Assembly: GCA_030042375.1 (NCBI GenBank)
Contig: JASHZU010000393.1
Location: forward strand, 1-5,421
Direction: 5' to 3'
Origin: Verrucomicrobiia bacterium
GTDB lineage: Bacteria > Verrucomicrobiota > Verrucomicrobiae > Limisphaerales > UBA11358
DNA length: 5,421 bases
Both the position numbers and the translations under genes were made by a program. Of the stretch, positions 1-3,532 are shown piece after piece. Numbering within the stretch: position 1 is the stretch's first letter; each line of letters begins with the position of its first letter. The notes beneath the pieces were generated by a model. The model was not told where the DNA came from. It made no database searches and worked only from the letters and a program-made list of their open reading frames with translations.

Positions 1-265
1 AAAAGGTCCCGGCCGTGAGCAGCATTCCGCCGAGGAGCCCGCACCACTTGAAGCAGGCCAGACCGCGCTTTTCGGCCATCCCGTAAAATTCCATCAACCC
101 GGCGGCGGAAAGCAAAACAATGACGAACAGGAAGACGCCATCCGAAACCACTTCATTGCCGTAAAACAAAGCAACGATGATGGCCGTCCAGAGAATCACC
201 GTGGTGATTAACCGGCGGAAGAAGATTTGCGCCTTGGAAGGCGTTGAGGCAGCCTCGTTGGACAT
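1..265 (-). CDS. cdsA: Probable phosphatidate cytidylyltransferase (CDP-diglyceride synthase), N-terminal part, cut by the window edge
   Basis: Reading the minus strand from an ATG at 265-263 gives an open frame of 88 codons that leaves the left edge without a stop. The protein begins MSNEAASTPSK. It continues with an Arg-Arg pair, a hydrophobic segment (roughly residues 19-38, LITTVILWTAIIVALFYG), a second one (roughly 45-61, GVFLFVIVLLSAAGLME), a short polar turn (FYGMAEKRGL) and the start of a third. This order (RR, helix, helix ending in a Glu, short basic loop, helix) matches the N-terminus of CdsA, the inner-membrane enzyme that makes CDP-diacylglycerol from phosphatidate and CTP for phospholipid synthesis. 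The diagnostic CdsA signature is C-terminal and lies outside the window, so the assignment rests on N-terminal resemblance only. It could be another polytopic membrane protein. No good Shine-Dalgarno precedes the ATG. The gene lies 72 nt beyond the tRNA-Ser 3' end. Confidence 0.65.
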   Translation of the reverse strand, partial: MSNEAASTPSKAQIFFRRLITTVILWTAIIVALFYGNEVVSDGVFLFVIVLLSAAGLMEFYGMAEKRGLACFKWCGLLGGMLLTAGTF

Positions 266-337
266 CGGCGGAAAAATATCAAAGCCGGTTGCCGGTGGGC
301 AATGGAATACAGCGGCGAAAAGTAGCCAAGCGAAGAG

Positions 338-430
338 TGGCGGAGAGAGGGGGATTCGAACCCCCGATACGGCTTTTGACCGTATAACGGTTTAGCAAAC
401 CATCGCCTTCAGCCACTCGGCCATCTCTCC
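338..430 (-). tRNA. tRNA-Ser with anticodon GCU, CCA end encoded
   Basis: The minus strand folds as a complete class II tRNA. The 7-bp acceptor stem GGAGAGA pairs with TCTCTCC, the discriminator is G, and the CCA is genome-encoded at 340-338. The D arm contains GCCG..AGTGGCTGAA..GGC. The anticodon arm ATGGT/ACCGT encloses the loop TTGCTAA, giving anticodon GCT (GCU in RNA), which reads AGC and AGU serine codons. The long variable arm ATACGG/CCGTAT is diagnostic of serine-type tRNAs, and the T arm GGGGG-TTCGAAT-CCCCC is perfect. The gene stands alone between copy A of the prepilin-like genes and cdsA. No direct repeat of its 3' end was seen nearby, so nothing suggests an integration site within this window. 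Confidence 0.97.
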
Positions 431-445
431 AGATTTTGTCCGGGT

Positions 446-475
446 ATATTTCGCAGGAATCAGCGGCTGTGGCAA
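446..475 (-). promoter_or_regulatory. Possible promoter of tRNA-Ser
   Basis: Upstream of the tRNA on the minus strand there is a TTGCCA (475-470), 18 nt, then AAATAT (451-446) inside the A/T-rich string GAAATATAC. The hexamers resemble sigma-70 elements and end 15 nt before the mature tRNA 5' end, a plausible distance. The match is imperfect, the exact -10 register is ambiguous (AAATAT or ATATAC), and promoter consensus in Verrucomicrobiota is poorly known. This is a weak call based on position and partial consensus. Confidence 0.25.
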
Positions 476-542
476 GCCGATTTGCACGGCGTTTGGAACT
501 GTAGCGCGGGGGCGGCGGCGTTTTGTGGCGGGAATGCCCGTT

Positions 543-1379
543 TTAGTACTCGGGCAGGACACGCCAAATATTGGTGCTGTATCCCGACGGTGTCAGTTCC
601 GCATGGCCGTCGGCATAACCGCAATCGGCGCGGCCATTGTGGCGGCAGGTCAAATAATTGTCGGGAGCGTATCCCTCATTATCATTTAAAGGCTCCCAAC
701 GCCCGGTTTCAGCGGCCCACCCGCTAGTGTCCCAGGGCGGCATATCACCGGGCTTCGTTGTGGTATTGGGTTCCGCAATCAGGATTTTGCTGGCGTTATT
801 CCTAAATTGCGAAGCCTTGAATGGATAGACCGTGCCGTTATCATCGATCAAGGTCGCGCCAGGGTTTATATTATTGGATACACTAAGGCTGGTTGCCTCA
901 TAACTAAAATCGTAAGGGTACCCTTCGGCGGCTACTCCCCCGTTGGTTCGAAAACTATTATCCAGATCCATGGGGCACCGCATGATGTTGGTGCTTCCCA
1001 CCGTCCCGCCCAGACAGGCCAGGATAGGGCTATTATAGGGATAAAGGGTGGTCCCACCGTTAGCTGCCGGGTAGGAAGGCAAGCGCCAATATATCCAATC
1101 ATAAGTGTATGCCCCATAAGCCGTTCCGGCAGCGCAACCCGGCTCATTGTCGTTGTTGTCATTGATATAGATCTGAAAACCGGTGTCAAGTTCTTTGGCG
1201 TTGTTCAGGCACGCCACCTGGAGCGCTCTCTTTTGGGCGGAAGCCAGCACCGGCAGCAGCACGGCCGCTAGGATGGCGATGATGGCAATGACGACCAACA
1301 ATTCGATCAAGGTAAATCCGGCGCCACGCGAACGACTTGAAGATATCGTGGGCCTGCTACCTGTACAAAAGGACTTCAC
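543..1379 (-). CDS. Prepilin-like protein with H-X9-DG motif, copy A (278 aa)
   Basis: This is a secreted or inner-membrane pseudopilin-like protein of unknown specific role. It starts at GTG 1379-1377; the next in-frame codon pattern upstream runs into TGA, and the start aligns with MKSF/MKSL in the two paralogues. A basic leader (residues 1-21) ends in RSRGAG, followed by FTLIELLVVIAIIAILAA, a textbook type IV prepilin signal: predicted cleavage is G21/F22, Glu26 is mature position 5, and the membrane helix spans about 27-47. The ectodomain has conserved Cys57 (CLNN), Cys82, Cys122 (CLGG) and Cys135 (RCP), then H247-x9-D257-G258 near the end. Such motifs belong to the N_methyl/TIGR02532 and H-X9-DG (TIGR04294) families, common in Verrucomicrobiota and Planctomycetota. 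It is the most divergent of the three tandem copies. It lacks the GGGGNGYESYP loop and the GADERNSFP tail of copies B and C, and ends instead in NIWRVLPEY. It has its own leader region. No convincing terminator follows. Confidence 0.93.
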   Translation of the reverse strand: MKSFCTGSRPTISSSRSRGAGFTLIELLVVIAIIAILAAVLLPVLASAQKRALQVACLNNAKELDTGFQIYINDNNDNEPGCAAGTAYGAYTYDWIYWRLPSYPAANGGTTLYPYNSPILACLGGTVGSTNIMRCPMDLDNSFRTNGGVAAEGYPYDFSYEATSLSVSNNINPGATLIDDNGTVYPFKASQFRNNASKILIAEPNTTTKPGDMPPWDTSGWAAETGRWEPLNDNEGYAPDNYLTCRHNGRADCGYADGHAELTPSGYSTNIWRVLPEY

Positions 1380-1485
1380 ACTATTAGAATACTGTCATAG
1401 GGCATTTCTTTCAATGGAACGTTTGCACTCCTTTTGGGGGTTGACAAAGGCCCAAAAATTGGCCCCAAAACGGCGAACTGTCCGC
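1380..1485 (-). repeat. Leader region of copy A, a diverged duplicate of the leader of copy C
   Basis: Two blocks match the region before copy C. The distal block reads GCGGACAGTTCGCCG followed by TTTTGGGGCC, against GCGGACGGTTGTCCG followed by TTTTGGGGCC in the other copy. The proximal block, CAAACGTTC(C/T)ATTGAAAG then AAATGCC, lies just before the start codon. Between the blocks this copy is about 20 nt longer and holds a second, imperfect TTTTTGGGCC and an AAAAGGAG. The element probably carries transcription or translation signals for copy A, but no clear promoter hexamers are visible. Between it and the stop of copy B (1486-1591) I see no gene. Confidence 0.75.
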
Positions 1486-1580
1486 TGCCTAATGCAATCA
1501 TCCGCAAAGCATCCACGACAAACCGCCTGTGCGCTCATGCCCGGAAGCGGCGATGAAATTTCTGGAATATCAATCGCTGT

Positions 1581-1594
1581 ACCAGGTTCCCTTA
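1581..1594 (-). repeat. Post-stop flank of copy B, matching the flank of copy C
   Basis: TAAGGGAACCTGGT, differing at one of 14 positions from the sequence bridging copies C and B. The Shine-Dalgarno-like AAGGGA survives, but the start codon position reads GTA and no reading frame follows. This suggests a former tandem junction whose downstream gene was replaced or displaced. Confidence 0.6.
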
Positions 1595-2503
1595 ATCAGC
1601 GGGGAAGGAGTTTCTCTCATCGGCGCCGAACATCCAGGGTTCAAGCTGCGCGTGGCCATCCGCAAAACCCACATCAGCGTTATTATCATGTCTGCACGTG
1701 AGATAATTATCCGGGTACGTTGAAGGATAACTTTCGTAGCCATTTCCGCCGCCGCCGCTAAACGGTTCCCATCGGGGGGTGACGTTGGCCCATTGAGTAA
1801 CGGCGATGTCCGGCGGCGGGGCCTCACCAGGCTTTAACGTGGTACACGGCTCCGGAATAAGGATTTTCCCGGCCGGATTCCGGATTTGCGAAGCTTTGAA
1901 AGGGTAAATCGGGCCGCCCGTCCCGTTGATGATTGTGGCAGGGCCAGGGTTGACAGTGCCGTTCAAATCATAGCACGTCATGTCGTAACTAAACGGGTCA
2001 ACAGCGCCTTCACTTGGCCCGGCCGTGTTGGTGCGATAGCTATTATCGAGATCCGCCGGACAACGGAATATGGTCGGGCCAACGCCGGCGTTTCCTATGG
2101 TGCCCCCAAGGCATTGGAGGATGGGACTCAAATTGGAATACAGAATTATGCCGTTGACAGTTGCAGGCGGGACGCGCCAATAAATCCAATCCGCCAGTTG
2201 CGGCCCGTAAGTGCCGCTGCCTGCGCCGGGACATGGCTCGGCGTCGTTGTTATCATTTACGTAGATGATAAAGCCGGTGGAAATCTCTTTGACGTTATTA
2301 AGGCAATCGATTTGGAGCGCCCGCCTTTTAGCGGAAGCCAACACAGGCATCAATATCGCTGCCAGGATGGCGATGATGGCAATAACCACTAATAATTCAA
2401 TCAAGGTAAAGGCAGCGCCGCGCGAACGTTTTGCAGACGTTACGGGTTTTAGGCTTTTTGGCCAGGATTGAAACGGTTTGTTGCCTGTATATAAGGATTT
2501 CAC
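1592..2503 (-). CDS. Prepilin-like protein with H-X9-DG motif, copy B (303 aa), Ala at the cleavage site
   Basis: The second paralogue of the tandem set. The chosen start is GTG 2503-2501, because AAGGGA lies 5 nt upstream and the product MKSLYTG aligns with the other copies; a TTG at 2506 is possible but too close to that site. The leader is 31 residues, ten longer than in A and C, and ends in KRSRGAA before FTLIELLVVIAIIAILAA. The residue before the predicted cleavage (position -1) is therefore Ala31 where prepilin peptidase substrates normally have Gly. Mature Glu5 is retained (Glu36). Conserved cysteines are Cys67, 91, 121 and 138. The H-X9-DG motif is H272...D282-G283 (RHDNNADVGFADGH), and the tail is GADERNSFPAD. 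The ectodomain shares GPQLADWIYWR, NLSPILQC and NGTVNPGPATII with copy C, so B and C are the closest pair. It is co-transcribed with C in all likelihood, with 9 nt between the stop of C and this start. The function is unknown beyond pilin-like export. Confidence 0.93.
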   Translation of the reverse strand: MKSLYTGNKPFQSWPKSLKPVTSAKRSRGAAFTLIELLVVIAIIAILAAILMPVLASAKRRALQIDCLNNVKEISTGFIIYVNDNNDAEPCPGAGSGTYGPQLADWIYWRVPPATVNGIILYSNLSPILQCLGGTIGNAGVGPTIFRCPADLDNSYRTNTAGPSEGAVDPFSYDMTCYDLNGTVNPGPATIINGTGGPIYPFKASQIRNPAGKILIPEPCTTLKPGEAPPPDIAVTQWANVTPRWEPFSGGGGNGYESYPSTYPDNYLTCRHDNNADVGFADGHAQLEPWMFGADERNSFPAD

Positions 2504-2515
2504 CAAGTTCCCTTA
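2502..2515 (-). repeat. Post-stop flank of copy C, repeated after copy B
   Basis: The 14 bases from the stop of copy C (TAAGGGAACTTGGT) recur with one change after copy B at 1594-1581 (TAAGGGAACCTGGT), and the coding bases before the stops also match (SFPSD/SFPAD). Here the flank leads into the GTG start of copy B. After copy B it leads to GTA and no gene. It is likely a trace of the tandem duplication. Confidence 0.65.
2509..2514 (-). promoter_or_regulatory. Ribosome binding site of copy B, overlapping the stop codon of copy C
   Basis: The minus strand reads TAAGGGAACTTGGTG, where TAA is the stop of copy C and GTG the start of copy B. AAGGGA is a good partial Shine-Dalgarno, 5 nt from the GTG and only 2 nt from the alternative TTG. 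It decides the start and implies translational coupling of C and B. Confidence 0.7.
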
Positions 2516-3373
2516 ATCACTGGGGAAAGAATTGCGCTCATCCGCCCCAAATTGCCAAGGCACAAGTTCTACATGGCCGTCCGCAAAACCCACGTTCGCC
2601 CGATTATCATGCCGGACGGTAAGGTAATTATCTGGAGTTGTCGTGGGGTAGCTTTCGTAACCATTCCCGCCGCCGCCACTGAACGGTTCCCAACTGCCAG
2701 TGACGCAGAAAAATGAAGTTTCGCCATTCGGTGCGTCGCCAGGAAGCAGCGTGGCGGGCGGTTCAGCTACCAGGATTTTGCCCGCGGGATTGCGGATTTG
2801 GGTGGCTCTATAATTATAAACTGTGGTGCCATCAATAATCGTAGCCGGGCCGGGATTGACAGTGCCATTTAGATTATAACTGGTCATCTCATAGCTATAC
2901 ATGTAGGGGTAGCCTTCGTCAGCAACACCTTGATTGGTCCGGTAGCTGTCGTTTAGGTCCGCCGGACAGCGGAAGATGCTGGTATTGGCGCTTATTCCGG
3001 CATTTCCGCCAACACATTGCAGGATGGGACTTAGATTGGAATACATAATTGTTCCGCTTACGGTTACTGCGGGAGTGCGCCAATAAATCCAATCTGCCAA
3101 TTGCGGTCCATAGTCCTGCCCGGAAGCGCGGCATGGCTCGGTGTCGTGGTTATCATTTACATAGATCTGGAAACCGGTGTTCACCTCTTTAACGTTGTTG
3201 AGACATTGAATTTGCAATGCCCGCTTTTTGGCCGAGGCCAGCACAGGCAGCAACACGGCCGCCAGGATGGCAATAATGGCAATGACCACCAACAATTCGA
3301 TCAAGGTAAATCCGGCACCGCGCGAACGCCTTGCAGGCATCGCGGGTTTACCGCCGGTATAAAAAGATTTCAT
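2513..3373 (-). CDS. Prepilin-like protein with H-X9-DG motif, copy C (286 aa)
   Basis: The first transcribed of the three paralogues. The preferred start is ATG 3373-3371 (MKSFYTGGKP), which aligns with the starts of A and B; an in-frame ATG at 3391 would add MTYFDG. The 21-residue basic leader ends in RRSRGAG, then FTLIELLVVIAIIAILAA, so predicted prepilin peptidase cleavage is G21/F22 with Glu26 at mature position 5 and a membrane helix at about 27-47. Conserved cysteines are Cys57, 81, 110 and 126, with a further Cys213; in an exported protein these could form disulfides. The region 219-233 carries the EPFSGGGGNGYESYP loop, and H255...D265-G266 is the H-X9-DG motif, followed by the tail GADERNSFPSD. 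Families: N_methyl/TIGR02532 plus H-X9-DG (TIGR04294). Members usually accompany type II secretion or type IV pilus-like machinery, but no assembly ATPase, platform protein or peptidase gene is in the window. No strong Shine-Dalgarno precedes the start. Confidence 0.94.
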   Translation of the reverse strand: MKSFYTGGKPAMPARRSRGAGFTLIELLVVIAIIAILAAVLLPVLASAKKRALQIQCLNNVKEVNTGFQIYVNDNHDTEPCRASGQDYGPQLADWIYWRTPAVTVSGTIMYSNLSPILQCVGGNAGISANTSIFRCPADLNDSYRTNQGVADEGYPYMYSYEMTSYNLNGTVNPGPATIIDGTTVYNYRATQIRNPAGKILVAEPPATLLPGDAPNGETSFFCVTGSWEPFSGGGGNGYESYPTTTPDNYLTVRHDNRANVGFADGHVELVPWQFGADERNSFPSD

Positions 3374-3456
3374 ACCATCAAAATAAGTCATGAGGCATTT
3401 CTTTCAATAGAACGTTTGTACTGGGTTGTAAGGCCCCAAAACGGACAACCGTCCGC
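3374..3456 (-). repeat. Leader region of copy C, duplicated in front of copy A
   Basis: This is the counterpart of the copy A leader. The distal block, GCGGACGGTTGTCCG followed by TTTTGGGGCC, overlaps the 3' arm of the hairpin at 3449-3478. The proximal block is CAAACGTTCTATTGAAAG followed by AAATGCC. The room between the hairpin and the start codon is only about 75 nt, so any dedicated promoter for the C-B pair must lie here. TTACAA-16 nt-TATTGA is present but too poor to call. Confidence 0.75.
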
Positions 3457-3478
3457 CGCTCGTTTGAGCGACGGACGG
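3449..3478 (-). terminator. Hairpin after the PATR protein gene, likely terminator
   Basis: The minus strand has CCGTCCGTCGCTC, the loop AAAC, and GAGCGGCGGACGG: a 13-bp stem with one T-G (U-G in RNA) position and a tetraloop, 54 nt past the stop codon at 3533. The T tract is weak and delayed (TTGTCCGTTTT), so termination efficiency is uncertain. It could instead be an RNA-stabilising or leader hairpin of the downstream gene. Confidence 0.6.
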
Positions 3479-3532
3479 GCCATTCAATCTGTCTTTGAGG
3501 CATGTCAAATACGGAGATATTTTCGATGCGCA

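Noticed and set aside
289..302. TTGCC-GGTG-GGCAA inverted repeat between tRNA-Ser and cdsA
   Set aside because: It has a 5-bp stem and the nearest T run on the minus strand is about 12 nt away, so it fits neither a terminator nor a known leader element.
338..360. tRNA-Ser 3' end as an integration (att) site
   Set aside because: No second copy of the 3' segment, integrase or phage/island gene is present in the window.
530..540. Small CGGG/CCCG hairpin just after copy A as a terminator
   Set aside because: The stem is only 4 bp with no T tract on the minus strand; too weak to call.
1183..1701. 172-codon plus-strand ORF across the B-A intergenic region
   Set aside because: It spans the 5' end of copy A, its leader and the 3' end of copy B in antisense, and no motif is visible. 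The plus-strand TTGACA at 1441-1446 has no suitable -10.
3490..3525. TTGACA on the minus strand (around 3508-3503) as a promoter for copy C
   Set aside because: At 17 nt spacing it is followed by GAATGG, not a -10, and the transcript would run straight into the strong hairpin at 3449-3478.
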